Positions 1 to 11,300 of a stretch of 64,000 nucleotides of DNA are shown piece by piece. How positions within the stretch are numbered: position 1 is the first letter of the stretch; each line of letters begins with the position of its first letter. The translations under genes and the position numbers were made by a program. The DNA comes from Trichoderma breve (taxonomy: Eukaryota; Ascomycota; Sordariomycetes; Hypocreales; Hypocreaceae): contig NC_079236.1 of the NCBI RefSeq assembly GCF_028502605.1, forward strand, positions 1,116,001 to 1,180,000. Reading direction: 5' to 3'. The notes under the pieces are model-generated. The model was not told the origin of the DNA, made no database searches, and was given only the letters and a program-made list of their open reading frames with translations.

Positions 1-249
1 GAGGTGGGTTTGAAAGAGATTCCTATTGGGGTAAGTGACGATGCTCTTCTTGCGGCTGTGCTGCGCAGCCTTGATTGGAGGGGAGGAGAGGAGGCGATAG
101 GAACGGCGATACGCCAGCATATGAGCGGAGGAACGAGCTATCTATCGCAGGTGAAGAGCACTGCCGCCTGTCATTTGGTGATGGTCCTGGGTTTTTGGGG
201 CGTGGAATGTTTGAGATTGGATAGCAGAAAAATAAGGTCGGGTTATTAA
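1..249 (+). CDS. possible 3' end of an unrecognised gene (partial)
   Basis: The frame open from the first base of the window runs 82 codons to a TAA at 247-249. It is followed at once by a T-rich stretch (from 361 on) of the kind seen in fungal 3' untranslated regions. The first 50 residues look protein-like (LLAAVLRSLDW, a Gly-rich SGGTSYLSQ end), but the last 30 do not clearly continue that character, so the true last exon could stop earlier or be absent. No family was recognised. The upstream part lies outside the window. Confidence 0.25.
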   Translation, partial: EVGLKEIPIGVSDDALLAAVLRSLDWRGGEEAIGTAIRQHMSGGTSYLSQVKSTAACHLVMVLGFWGVECLRLDSRKIRSGY

Positions 250-3004
250 AACGTCATGTGGTTGAAGTATGAGCAGCAAGGCGATGCGAGAAGTTGCGTC
301 AGATTGTGTGGCGTCGTGCCTTGGCGCAGATGCAAGATTGCCGATTTTCCGAACGGGAGGGTGTTTTTTTTTTTTCTTCATTTATTTTTATTTTGGCGTA
401 TCTGCATGCATGTACGTGTATGTCATGTTGGGCTTTTTTTTGAGTGAGAATTTGTATGTGTGGTGAGATGCAGGCTTTTTGATCTGCGGAGGATTTTGGG
501 GGAGGGGGGGTAGCTGTATATCCGCTGGTTTTACGTGTATCTTGGTGCAGTGAGATGGATGTATTGATTGCTTAGCTGAGCACGATGTATTATTAGTTTG
601 CTGGCTGTAATACCTTTGATGGCAGTACATGCTCAGACAAATCTGGATTTGCTGATGAGATTAGGATTATGAGTATGATTATCAAGACGAGACGAGACAA
701 GAAACGAAGCCGGAGTTCGGGGTCGGGGATTACACGCGAACATGGCCCTGGCCAGAGGAGCACCGTTTTTCTGCGGAGAATAATTTGGCGGTTTTGATTA
801 TTGGGAGTGCATTGGCATCAGGCATCAGTAACCCCCCGGGGATAGGTGTGTAGTTTTGTCCGCAAAAAGCCGGAAGAAATTGATATTATACACTGCAATA
901 CTATATCGTTTTTCAATAAGAATTTGCGTCGGAGAGTGGGATTGGATTAGATGTTGCAGAAATGCAGCACTTACTGCTTCGGGGAGGGGGTGTGCCGTAG
1001 CTGTGGCTGCAGCTGTACAGGTACGAGAACAGTATACAGTACGGGGAGCCCACAGTGACGTCTTGCGGGAGGCGGCGCCGCTCGTTATTGAAGCCCCTGA
1101 ATGGGAGTTTTGGGTGGACGGGGATGGCGCAGAGGCGGCAGTTTCTTTTCTAGGGGCTGGCGCAGTGAATGATGTGCGCTGCTAGGGGATGTACCGGTAC
1201 ATGTACACACTGGTTTGATGCTCAGATTCATATTGCAGGTGCCGGCGGATGGGTTCGTGATGCTGGTGATCTGCAGAGGAGGCCGAAGATCGGTATATCA
1301 GAGATGCACTGTAAAGCTGAACAGCATTTGTGAATTTCCATCAGGATGCCTCTTTTCTCTTGCATAAGGTTTGCTAATATACGAAGCTGAATAAGCGAAC
1401 ATGGAACTACAAACAAAATGAGGTGAATCTCTGACGCGCGTTGCAGGACTCTTGGCATTCACAGGCACAGGCACGTCTTATTCCGTACTCCGCACGCCGG
1501 GCTCCGGCTCCGTGCCCTTTCATTGGCTTTCTCTCGTTTTGCGAGCGGAAAACTGTTAGGGTACTGTCCCACGAGAAAGAGAGAGAGAGAGAGCGGGAGG
1601 GAGCCCGCCTTTTGCTTCCTTGGGAGGGGAGGGGGGTGGATCAAAGCGGGCTACTGTACTTTTTTTCTCTTTTTTTTTTGTCGTGCGTCTCGTGAAAGGA
1701 TCCATGGATGAATCAAACCAGATACTGGCACATGCTTCGGTGCTAGGCTAGTGTTTTAGCGGTTAGAGGAAACCCGACACATGCCAGCGCCTCTTTTAGG
1801 TTCGAGAGAGTTGCTTGAAACGGGAACCAGCAGAGACTCAGCCTCCCCCTGCCGGGACCAATCGCCAGCGTTGTGGGTTTATTAGCGGCGTCGTGTGAGA
1901 GTGGGAGAGAGAGAGTGTGAGAGGTGCGAGGTGAGAGTGTGGTTGATGATACGAGTACATCTGTCCTTTTAAGAGATGTGAGAGCATCGGCAAGTTTGCT
2001 TTGATGAGAGCTTCACATGACTAACACCAGATGTGAAAATTGAAGCCAAAACGGGATGCATTTTTCTTGAGGTAGCAGCCCTGGCTATCGAATCAACTCC
2101 CATTTCAGTCAACCAGTCAATGCCTGTGTGCTGCTAAAACAGCCGCTGGAGATGCGCTGCTGCAGCGGCTCTCCAGAGCGCCCGACTCCCCGTCTTAGCG
2201 CCCTGCCATTACGTCTCACAGCACCTCGTACGGGTACCGACATCCATGACAAATGGCCGTCCAGCATGTCGTATGTCGTATGTACACGCCCCCTGGTCGG
2301 GGTACGGTACATTATTTTCTCTGTCGTCTCTCTCTTTGTTCGTTCCTGGATCCCTGCCCTGCGCACTTTGTCTGCTTTCTTATTTCTTTAGCCCAGGCGA
2401 TCGCTCTCGTTCTTCTTTTATCCACCGCGACATTCCTTTTTCATTCCTTTCTGCCTTTTGGTCTTGTCTTCCACTCGTTCCATCCTTTCTTCGTCTTCGC
2501 TGCCAGGGAGCGCGACAAACAAGACGCTCGCTTCTCTCTCATCTCTTGCCTGGCAGCATTCCAAACCACAAGAATCTCTCTAGGTCTCTCCCTTTCTTCC
2601 TCACCCCCCGTGGACCCGTAGAATTCTCGACCCAGGCTGGATCCGAATCGAATCAAACCCAAAACAGCTCCGGAGTTTCCGCCGACTCGCGACCGAGAAA
2701 CAGAAGAGGGCGCATCGAGAACCGCAGAGAGGAAAGGGGATTTTTTTGCTGGCGACAGCGACGACTCATCACGACTTGACGACACAAACATTGTTTAGAC
2801 CTAGACCTAGGAGCATCGAACAATCACGCCTCGATAGATCACGACTGCTGCGGACAGCGAGCGACCAACGAATCCATCTGGTCAGGGCGTCGAGTTGACC
2901 GCGCACAATTTGCTGGCAAACAAGCTGGCCATTGCCCCCCTGTGGGCTCACAAAACAAACCAAAAACTCCGACTGTTTGCGTCTTGACGCTGTAATCCGC
3001 CAAA
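250..3004. other. intergenic region and 5' leader of the DUF300 gene
   Basis: No convincing gene was seen on either strand. It contains a T-run at 363-374, a GTACCGGTAC palindrome at 1191-1200, a GA-repeat tract around 1575-1595 and another around 1900-1925. From about 2320 to 2620 the plus strand is strongly pyrimidine-rich (CT blocks), a common look for promoters and 5' leaders of highly expressed filamentous-fungal genes; it probably belongs to the gene starting at 3005. Short open frames here have random-looking composition. Confidence 0.6.
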
Positions 3005-4768
3005 ATGGGGTTCAATCTCACGTGTAACTCGACGTTGGAGGATATGAGGAGTATGTTTGTCCCTACCGGCTGCGCAAAGCTCCGTCATGTGTCTCCCGTT
3101 GCTCTTCTCCCGCGAGGACGGCCCGGACCCTTTTCACAAGGCTAACGCCCTAGCAGTCTCTCCGGGATCCGAAATCAAGATCGCCGGACCTCTCAACTTC
3201 CATGACCTTGCCCGCGTCATCTCAGCAGGATGTACCCTCATCGCCGTTGTGCTGAGCTTGTACCTCATTGCCATGCACGCCACACACTACACACAACCCA
3301 AGGAACAACGACAGTAAGCAGTACCTACCTGGTCCAAGGCCGTGGACCAACTAGCTAACCGTCGTCGGCAGCATCATCCGTATCCTCTTCATGATTCCCG
3401 TCTACGCCATCTCCTCGTTCATGCAGCTGCAATGGTACTGGCGCGCCACCTACTTCTCCGTCATCTCAGACTGCTACGAGGCCTTTGCCATTGCCTCCTT
3501 CTTCGGCCTGATATGCCACTATTCTGCACCCGACCTGCACACGCAAAAGGAATTCTTTAGAAACCTGCGCCCAATCCAGGGCTGGGTCCTGCCCATCAAC
3601 TGGTTCGCCAAGTGCTGCGGTGGAGAGAGAGGCCCCTGGCGCACTCCAAAGAGCGGCCTCACCTGGTTCAACATCATCTGGATCGGTGTCTACCAATACT
3701 GCTTCATCCGTGTTGCCATGACCATTACCGCCGTTCTCACTGAGCACTATGGCCGCTACTGCGAGAGCTCCAACTCTCCCGTTTTTGCTCACATCTGGGT
3801 AAGCAAGCCACTCGCCTTTCGCACTCATATTCCATGACTTGGAAGTTTGGTAAGCCGTTTTTGTGGCATAGCTAACGTAATGATTGTGATTATAGGTTCT
3901 TGTTATCAATGCCATTTCTGTTACCATTGCCATGTACTGCCTCATTCAGTTTTACATTCAGCTTGCGAAGCCTCTTGCCGAGCACAGTCTCTTTTTGAAG
4001 ATTCTCGCCATCAAGCTCGTCGTCTTCTTGTCCTTTTGGCAGTCCTCGGCCATTTCCGTCGGCACATCGACTCTCAACATTGTCAAGCCCGGTGACGTTC
4101 TCGCCTATCCCGATCTCAAGGTGGGCATTCCAGCCCTTTTGCTCTGCGTCGAAATGGCCATCTTCTCCGTCTTGCATATCTGGGCCTTCCCGTACCAAGT
4201 CTATCGCCGTGGTGCCTCCTCGGGCTTCTACCCAAGCCCCGATGCGTCAAAGGGCACCGTTGGTCTGGAGAAGCCCGCTCTGCCAAACAGGGGTGGCTTC
4301 CTCGGTCTTCGTGCGCTATGGGATGCCATGAACTTGTGGGATCTGGTCAAGGCCTTTGGCAGAGGTATGCGCTGGCTCTTCTGCGGCGTCAAGAGGCGGA
4401 AGGAAGACGTCAGCTACAAGCTTGGCACTTCCAACGACGAAGCTCTGAGCATGAGCAATCTCCACGAGCCCAAGCCTCAGGGAGCATACAACCCCGCCTT
4501 TGAAGATCCGACGACAACCGCATATCACGGCGTTAGCGGCGGCATCATGTCACCAACCGGCGATGAGAGAGTTGGCCTGATTTACAACGCTCAACCCAAC
4601 CCCGACTCAGGCTTGAGGGGACCATCACCGCCCGCAGTCTACCATCATCCATCAGATTCGCAGCAATACTCGTTCGATCCGCCCCCATATGGCGGCGCGG
4701 CGCATGCACAGTCTCCCTACAACTCACAAGACCAGTCACCTCCACAGCGCCCACCACGGCCATTTTAA
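3005..4768 (+). CDS. DUF300 / organic solute transporter Ost-alpha (TMEM184) family membrane protein
   Basis: Four exons: 3005-3050, 3154-3313, 3372-3798 and 3896-4768, giving 501 residues. Donors are GTATGT, GTAAGC and GTAAGC; a CTAAC branch site precedes each acceptor. The protein opens with a short outside segment. It then has about seven hydrophobic helices, the first near 'CTLIAVVLSLYLIAMHA', with the family signatures 'FMIPVYAISSF', 'CYEAFAIASFF', 'LVVFLSFWQS' and a final helix 'LLLCVEMAIFSVLHIWAF'. The last 170 residues are a Pro/Ser-rich cytoplasmic tail. The fungal members (yeast YKR051W, fission yeast Hfl1) sit in the vacuole membrane and bind Atg8; that this copy does so is inference. 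The second acceptor is a tandem TAGCAG at 3151-3156, so one residue may vary. The ATG at 3005 is the only start in frame with the spliced product. Confidence 0.9.
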
Positions 4769-5718
4769 TGGCCTGTGAAGAAAGGAATGGTGGATACCCA
4801 GGTTGACGAAACAGAAAAAATTCAACACAAATATGGAAATCTGAAAGAGATGCCCTTTTGCAAAATCAAAACCCAAAATAGACAAAGGAAGGATGAAATC
4901 TCATTCACAACTCATGACGGCTGTCTTACATTACGATACCAACGGTAGGGAGGGCGCAACAGGTGGCTGAAGGGTTTATTTTTTTTGCTTCTTGCTTTTT
5001 TTGTTTTTGTTTTTATCCAATTTTTAACGCATTTCTGGTTTTTGGTATATGCGAGATTTCGTCATGCTTTTTATTTTTGCTTTAGCCCACCAACGCAACT
5101 AGGGGAGAGAGGGTATCATTTTGATGGTTCATTATCTTTTTCTCCCATTTGCATTTGCTTACTTTTTTTTTTTTCATTTTCACACACATTGTTCATTTAG
5201 TTGTTCAGCTCAGAAACATGCAAAAAGCGAGCGGGCAGTGTATATAGATGGGACAGAGAGACCGACAGACAAGACAAGAGAATGGTATCGCGTGGATGTG
5301 GGAGCAAAGGGTGGAGTTGTTACTGGCGAATATGCCATGATGAAATAGAAACAATATTCTTTTTTGGGATTACTTTTTCTCTTTCTTCCTTCTTTCTTTG
5401 GCGATCATGATTATAATGATTGGGTATGACTGTGTTTTCTTGCACATGATTCGACACTTATAAACTGGGCCGGTGTGCTTCAGATAAAGCACCGCTCGCC
5501 ATCTAGCTCCATCAGTGGCGCCGTCCTGCAATAACGAACAAGGGGTCCATCTTGTTTATGTACACTTTCTATAAATAGCGTCCACAGCCGGAAATAGCAC
5601 TGGGTGTACAGTTAGACCAAGAGTTACTAAGCTAAAACTACAATAGCGCATTTCTTTCGTTTGGTTTAGCAGTTTATAGTAAGTAACTAGTACGTGTGCT
5701 TTCAACAAATCCGCACAA
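4769..5718. other. 3' region of the DUF300 gene and spacer before the tRNA
   Basis: No gene was seen. It is rich in T-runs on the plus strand (4979-5010, 5164-5178), fitting a 3' untranslated region. Upstream of the tRNA there is no clear element beyond AT-rich DNA. The internal A and B boxes of the tRNA itself should suffice for Pol III. Confidence 0.6.
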
Positions 5719-5799
5719 GGCAGAGTGCCAGAGTGGTTAATGGGTATGACTAGAAATCATATGGTTTCGGCCTCGCAGGTTCGAATCCTGTCTCTGTCG
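5719..5799 (+). tRNA. tRNA-Ser (anticodon AGA)
   Basis: An 81-base cloverleaf without an intron. The acceptor stem GGCAGAG (5719-5725) pairs with CTCTGTC (5792-5798) with one G-U, and the discriminator base is G at 5799 as usual for serine. The D stem is CCA/TGG. The anticodon stem TATGA/TCATA (5745-5749 / 5757-5761) holds the loop CTAGAAA, with anticodon AGA at 5752-5754. The T arm is GCAGG-TTCGAAT-CCTGT (5775-5791). The extra arm between 5762 and 5774 is long, as in type II serine tRNAs. Identity is read straight from the fold; it decodes UCU and, with inosine at the first anticodon position, UCC and UCA. Confidence 0.95.
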
Positions 5800-5813
5800 A
5801 GGACAAAGAATTC

Positions 5814-5819
5814 TTTTTT
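5814..5819 (+). terminator. RNA polymerase III T-tract terminator of tRNA-Ser
   Basis: Six T in a row lie 15 bases after the tRNA end, enough for Pol III termination. Confidence 0.8.
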
Positions 5820-6873
5820 GGAGTTTCTTCTTCTTTTTTTCATTTACCTTTTTGGAGACTTGATATTGGTGCTGTGAGGTTTGATTAAGATGAAAAGTTT
5901 GTTGTTAGTTTAATTTTTTCTTAACAATTGTCAATGCCATGTGGTTTCGGACGCCTCAAAGTTTATCCAATCACCAACATCTTGCGCTTGCAATTAACAC
6001 GTTCGGATTCCTCATATTTTTGTGTAAGCAGAATTGTTGGATATGTTGATTCTAGCAGTTATAGTCAATAAAGCGAGAGAATAATAATCAACACATCGCC
6101 ATGAAGCCATTACCAGTCATCATTAAAAAGAAACAAGTCGGCAACCCCGTCACTTATACGCAACACGCCATTCAGCAATTCAAAACCAATATATTTTCAT
6201 CCAGCACTTGTTCTGCTGGGGCGAATCCCGCCACGCTTGGGACCGTCGCTATTCCGTGTACGCTTTATATCTGTTCAATGTCCCTTTGTTCCAATATGTA
6301 CAGCTATCCAGCCAATTGTTGCCACGAGCTTGCCTCCCTGCCCGTACTCCATTATGTCAAAGCCACCAGTTATGCCAACGTCGGCTGCCGTCCCTCCAAA
6401 TCCAAGCCGCAATTATTACTAGAGCACCAAATATGCTGTGAGTGCATCGTGTAGTATATTACCGTGATGATGCAAGTCCTGCAGGGGTCCTTCGTCGGTC
6501 GTAATCTCGTCTTGCGGTATCGAGTTTCTTCTCATCTCGACTCCCGAGACGTCAAACATCCCATTTGACGGAACCCCTATTTCTTGCCTCATGCTCCCCC
6601 ACTCCCGCCTTTAAAAACAAAAACAGCTGCCAACGCCATCCTGGTATCTCGAAAGGCAACAAGACCCCGAAATCTTTTGTTTTGTCATGTGTATTCGAAT
6701 CCGAACGGCGAAACTTCATATATGTGATCATGACACTCGGATCTTTCTAAAATGAGAGAGGAAAAAAAAAAAAACCTGTCCAACGCGCGAGACAAAAAGA
6801 CACAAATAACTAGGAAAGAAACCACGTATGCACACAAACGAGCTGAGAGAAAACAAGGCACGCGGTTGCCTTA
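5820..6873. other. intergenic region and 3' region of the WSC gene
   Basis: No gene was seen. A 117-codon open frame at 6101-6454 (+) lacks family features and is likely chance. The stretch before 6874 would hold the 3' untranslated region of the minus-strand WSC gene; A-runs at 6762-6773 (plus strand) lie there. Confidence 0.55.
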
Positions 6874-8358
6874 TCAATCTTCAGGGTCTGGATTCATGGC
6901 CCGGAGAACCGGGGGATGGATCCGTCGCGAATAGTCGTGATCGTCTCGGATCGTGTTGAGACTCTCGTGGCTCCCGCGGATGTACAGGCCTTGCTTAAAT
7001 GGGTCCATTCGAGGATCGATCTGGATGGTGCTGTTTCTGTTGACGGCCGAAACTGGCGAAGCTGGCGAGCCGCTGTTTGCACTCATCTCTGGGGGAACCG
7101 ATCCCACCATGCCGGATGAGCTGCCTCTGACGCTCGGGTCATCCCGGTACTCGTCGTTCCGATTTTGTCGTCTCCGTCGGTACAAGAGGAAAGCAGCGCC
7201 ACAAACGAAGAGCAAGCCACCAACAACGCCAACCACGATGCCAACAATGGCACCTGTACTCAGTCCAGAGTGCTTCACCGGTGTGCCGGTTTGGCGGTCT
7301 CCGCTGGGGTCTTGCGAGGGAGAGCTGTCATCCGACGTCTGACCCGGAGGTGGCGTGGTGGAAGTGGTGGAGGTGGAGAAGGAGGTGGAAGAGGACGATG
7401 ACGACGAATCGGTCGTGGACTATGAAACTTGTTAGCCGAATTGCTCTCTCACCGCGCATCAAGTTAGCATTCAGAGATCCGCGGTGCAAACCGCCATCTG
7501 AGACAAGTCATACAGAGGATGAGCTACTCGAGGAAGTAGTCGACGTCTCTGATGTGGAAGAGGAGGATGTGGCGGAGGCGGAGGTGGAGGTGGAAGTAGT
7601 TGTGGAGCTGGAGGCCGTTGTAGCGGATGTTGAAGCTGTGCTCTGCACCACAGTCTTAGTCACACTATTGGTCACTTCACGATGTTCTCCTGAATCCCCC
7701 AGAAGGATTTCACTCCACTGGCTTCCCCAGGAGAACAATTCAACAAGGGTTTTTGGACAAAGAAGAGGCAGTACATAGAGTGGTGGCCAGGCAGAGAGAA
7801 AGAGTTGTGCCTCCAGTTCGTAATCCGGCTCTCGCGCCATACATTCATGTGGGATTCAAAGTGCAACAGTTGCAGCATCGCAGGAAAACAGAAGCTTTTG
7901 ACTCACCTGAGTTGGAGTTGATGTTGGCGGTGCCGTCTTGGTGCCCGAAGGCGCGACTTCGTTTAACAAGATATAGCCGTATAATCCAGGGCCGCCGCAG
8001 TTCTCTGAAGGCCACGCCGGGCAAGGATCATTGCATTCCTTAACGTCAACTTGTGTGGTCTTGTCAGGGTAGTAGTTGGAGCACCAGCATGAATTTTGTT
8101 GCGTGATAGAAAAGGCGTAATCCTTTTTGGTACAGAATGCTCCGCAGGCGCCATTTGTTTGCCATATGCTGACATCTGCGATAGAGTTAGATGGGTTGCT
8201 ACATTGTTAAATCTCTAGGTGCCAAACTCACTCAATGGTGTTTCGGCTGTGTTGAAACTAGAACAAACGTTGATGCTAATGGCAGAAATCCAAGTGGAAA
8301 ATGTCAACAACAGCAAAAGCATGTAACCCTTTTGCAGGGTGATTGCCAAAGAGGCCAT
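6874..8358 (-). CDS. WSC-domain cell-wall stress sensor, single-pass membrane protein
   Basis: Four exons on the minus strand: 8358-8232, 8175-7907, 7642-7514 and 7419-6874, giving about 356 residues. A signal peptide (hydrophobic core 'GYMLLLLLTFSTWISA') is followed by a cysteine-rich WSC domain with 'CGAFC', 'CWCSNYYPD', 'CNDPCP' and 'ENCGGPGLYGY'. Next is a Ser/Thr-rich mucin-like stalk, a transmembrane helix around 'GAIVGIVVGVVGGLLFVCGAAF', a basic stop-transfer RRRR and a cytoplasmic tail of about 100 residues. This is the layout of yeast Wsc1-3 sensors, which report wall stress to Rho1 and the Pkc1 MAP-kinase pathway. The third exon start is the weak point: 7717 is a second acceptor in the same phase and would add 25 residues. 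The intron before it (264 or 189 bases) is long for this genome. Confidence 0.85.
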
Positions 8359-11300
8359 GGTCGATATCTGGGAGAGTAAGAGTCTTGGAGATGGTTGTTG
8401 ATCTTCAGGTTGCAGACTTAAAAAGTCATGCACGTGTTCAAGGGCAGTTCCCTTGAAAATTCGTCAGTGACGTGCCTTTTGTTTGGCTGACTCGTCTTTC
8501 GATCCCTTGTTGAGGGGTTCCCTTCGCCTTTTTGTCGATCCAGGAGACTTTTTTAGTAACAAGCCATAACCACCTCTGCTGGTTGTTTGTTGAACCGTAG
8601 ACAGCACAAAGGCTGAAGAGGCGAGATAGGAGAACGGATTAACGCTTCAAAATTGTTCAGAATCGATATTCTCGAAGATATTGCGGAATCGTACTCGAAG
8701 CAGCAGTGAAGCAGCCGAGTTGGAGTGGATGATGTCTTGGGTAAAGTCTGGGGAAATTTCTCGTTGAAATCAGAGACACAACGGCGTGCTTATGAGCCAA
8801 GTAATTGACGGCTGGAATGCTTCGATAATAGCTGTGTGACGTATCGTCGAGGCAAAAGTCCGTAACGGAGCAGACTGGAATGCGCGGCCAGACGCAAGCA
8901 GGACCAAGGCGAGTGCCGTGCCGTACGCAGTCGAAAGACGTCAAGCAGTACCAACGAAAATAAACAATGCTGCTCGCGGTACCCAACAGAAATCTGTCTG
9001 TCTCAGGATCCCAAGATTTCCAGAACGTAGCCGAAAAAAACAAGAGAAAAATAAGAGACAAAAGAAATAGAACCAAAAAAAGAGAAAAAGGGAGGATGGG
9101 ATGGGCGACCAGCAAGCGGAGACTGATGAGAAAATATCTTGAGCTAAGGCTACCGAGGCTGCCTTTTCAAGGTTGCGGGCTGTTGCGAGCTGCCAAACCG
9201 GTCTGGGAGATGATGATCACAGCTGACGGCCCGAGCGTGGCTGGAGACAGACGGGCAAAAAAAGAGCGCGACTGTCTAGCTCTGACTAATGGGGGCGTCC
9301 GCGATGGTGATGATAGTGATGGTGATGCTGAGATTGTGATTGTGCCGGGTCGAGCCTGTTGTGGCAAGGGAGAAGGCTGACTGAGAGAGTAGAGGTTGAA
9401 AGTGAGAGGAAGAGGAGGAAGAAAGAAGTCTGGAGATTTCAAGGTGCTGGATGGCAAAGTACGAGTACAAGTGGAGGTACATGTACGAGTCCCGTACAGG
9501 CTGCACGCTTTTTTACAGGCTTCCAGTCGCTACAGCCAGCATGGAGAGCCCCGGGAAGATCAGGCCCGAGCGCTGCAGTGACAAGTGACGGGGGCGACTG
9601 GGGGGATGGATTGATGGATGGCGTGAGTGACAAGCAGCAGATGCTGTGGAGGAAGAGGGAAAAAAGAGGAGACAGAGTGCATGATAATGGTGCTAGTATT
9701 TCTTTGAGCAGATTTTTAATTTTTTTATAGCACACTACTGCATTTCCTTACCAGATAAAGAGCTCTTCTGTTCAAGTCTTGTTCCGCATCTGGCTGTTCA
9801 CAGTCCCGTCTCCTTGCCTTTCGAGGCCAAACACCCAATCCGTACCGGTACTTCGTAAAGGGAACAGCAGCGCAGCGCTAGCCCGTCGCAACCCCTGGCC
9901 CCATGGCGTCACTGGGGCGCTACGGCCTACGGGGCAGCAGATGGCGGCATCTGGCCAGCGGACTAAAGGGCTGCTGGACGCTACCAAGGGCCGCTAGAGG
10001 CTGCTAGAGGCCGTGGGCTGGACAACTGGAGTCGCAGGCAAGCCACAGTTGGTTGGGGCCTGGTGCGTTGTTTTGGCAGAACTCGTACGAGGAACGTTGC
10101 TGGGAACCAGGTGGATGGGAATTGCTGGTTGTGGTGGTCCGTTTGCGATCGAGGCGGCGATCTTGCTCAATTAATTAACCCGGTCGTATATACGGCCGAG
10201 TTGAGTGTGTACTGTACATGTACTCGTACTGGTCCATGTCAACAACGTACGCCGGCTGTGGCTGAGAAAGAAAGGTGGCAGACAGATGTACATCCAACTA
10301 CAGTAACGTGTAAGGGGAGGCGAACGGAAGTCTTGGATGCCGTGTACTATGGATCGCATAATGCATTAATGCTGCTGCATTGCGGTTTTATGACGCGACT
10401 ATGAGGGCAGAGACTGCATAAAACGTTGCATCACCAGTATATCATTATATCATTCACAGCGTGGGTGCTGTCCCCATGTACGGCCGGCTATCTTTTGTCA
10501 TGGATTGATAACCCTCCTCGACATCAGAATGTACCTCTAAACTGCTTGACACATGTACATGGCTCCAGCTTTGTCTGCTGAAACGGCGCATTTGCCCCGG
10601 CTCGTCGAATTGAACCTTCCGCTATCAAGCATCGAACTGGCACTATCAAGTCCAACAACCGCTTTTACCTAGATCCAGCAAAACGGAGCCCAGATATGGA
10701 AAACAATGGGTGATGGCGCTCAACTTTCGGTACGTACCGTCAGCAGCGCCTTGTCCGTCCCGTCTTTCGCCTTTGTACAGCTACAAGTACCAGCTCAAGC
10801 TCACTAGCACGAGGTGGCGAGAGCGAAGCGGAAGGTGCCATTGAAGCTCCCTTAGGCTCGAATTCAATTCAGGCCACGCCGCTTGTTTTTCTCTTCGCCT
10901 CCCATTTACAAACATCACCTACAGAGTGTCTTCAACATAAAACCCAAAAAGTCTCCCACCAGCAATGCCGAATGACAAAAAGGTCACGATGGCCGCACAG
11001 AAGCCAGGAGCCCAGTACGAACTACGGAGCCATACGCGGCCCAGCAGAAAAAGTGCAAGCAAAAAAGGTCACAGCACGAGACAATACGAAACTGCTCTGC
11101 ACCTGTGGCCGTCGAATACGAGGCAAAGATGACGGCGTGTGGGCTGCTGCTCGTACGGAGTAACCGCCCTCGGCCTGAGTGTGGCCCAGTCGCCCAATGG
11201 CGCTGAGGCCCAGCGCACGTCGCGGTTGGTTTGCCCTGGCCCCCTTGACGATTTTGACTGCCATTGATCCATGTCCAGCTGTGGCCAAGATGCACCAGCC

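Noticed and set aside
6101..6454. 117-codon frame with 10 or more Cys on the plus strand
   Set aside because: No signal peptide, Cys spread irregularly, overlapping frames in the other phases of the same strand, and no flanking promoter sign. Likely chance in a spacer.
7281..7778. Acidic Val/Glu-rich 165-codon frame on the plus strand
   Set aside because: It is the antisense of the Ser/Thr-rich stalk of the WSC sensor, which explains its composition.
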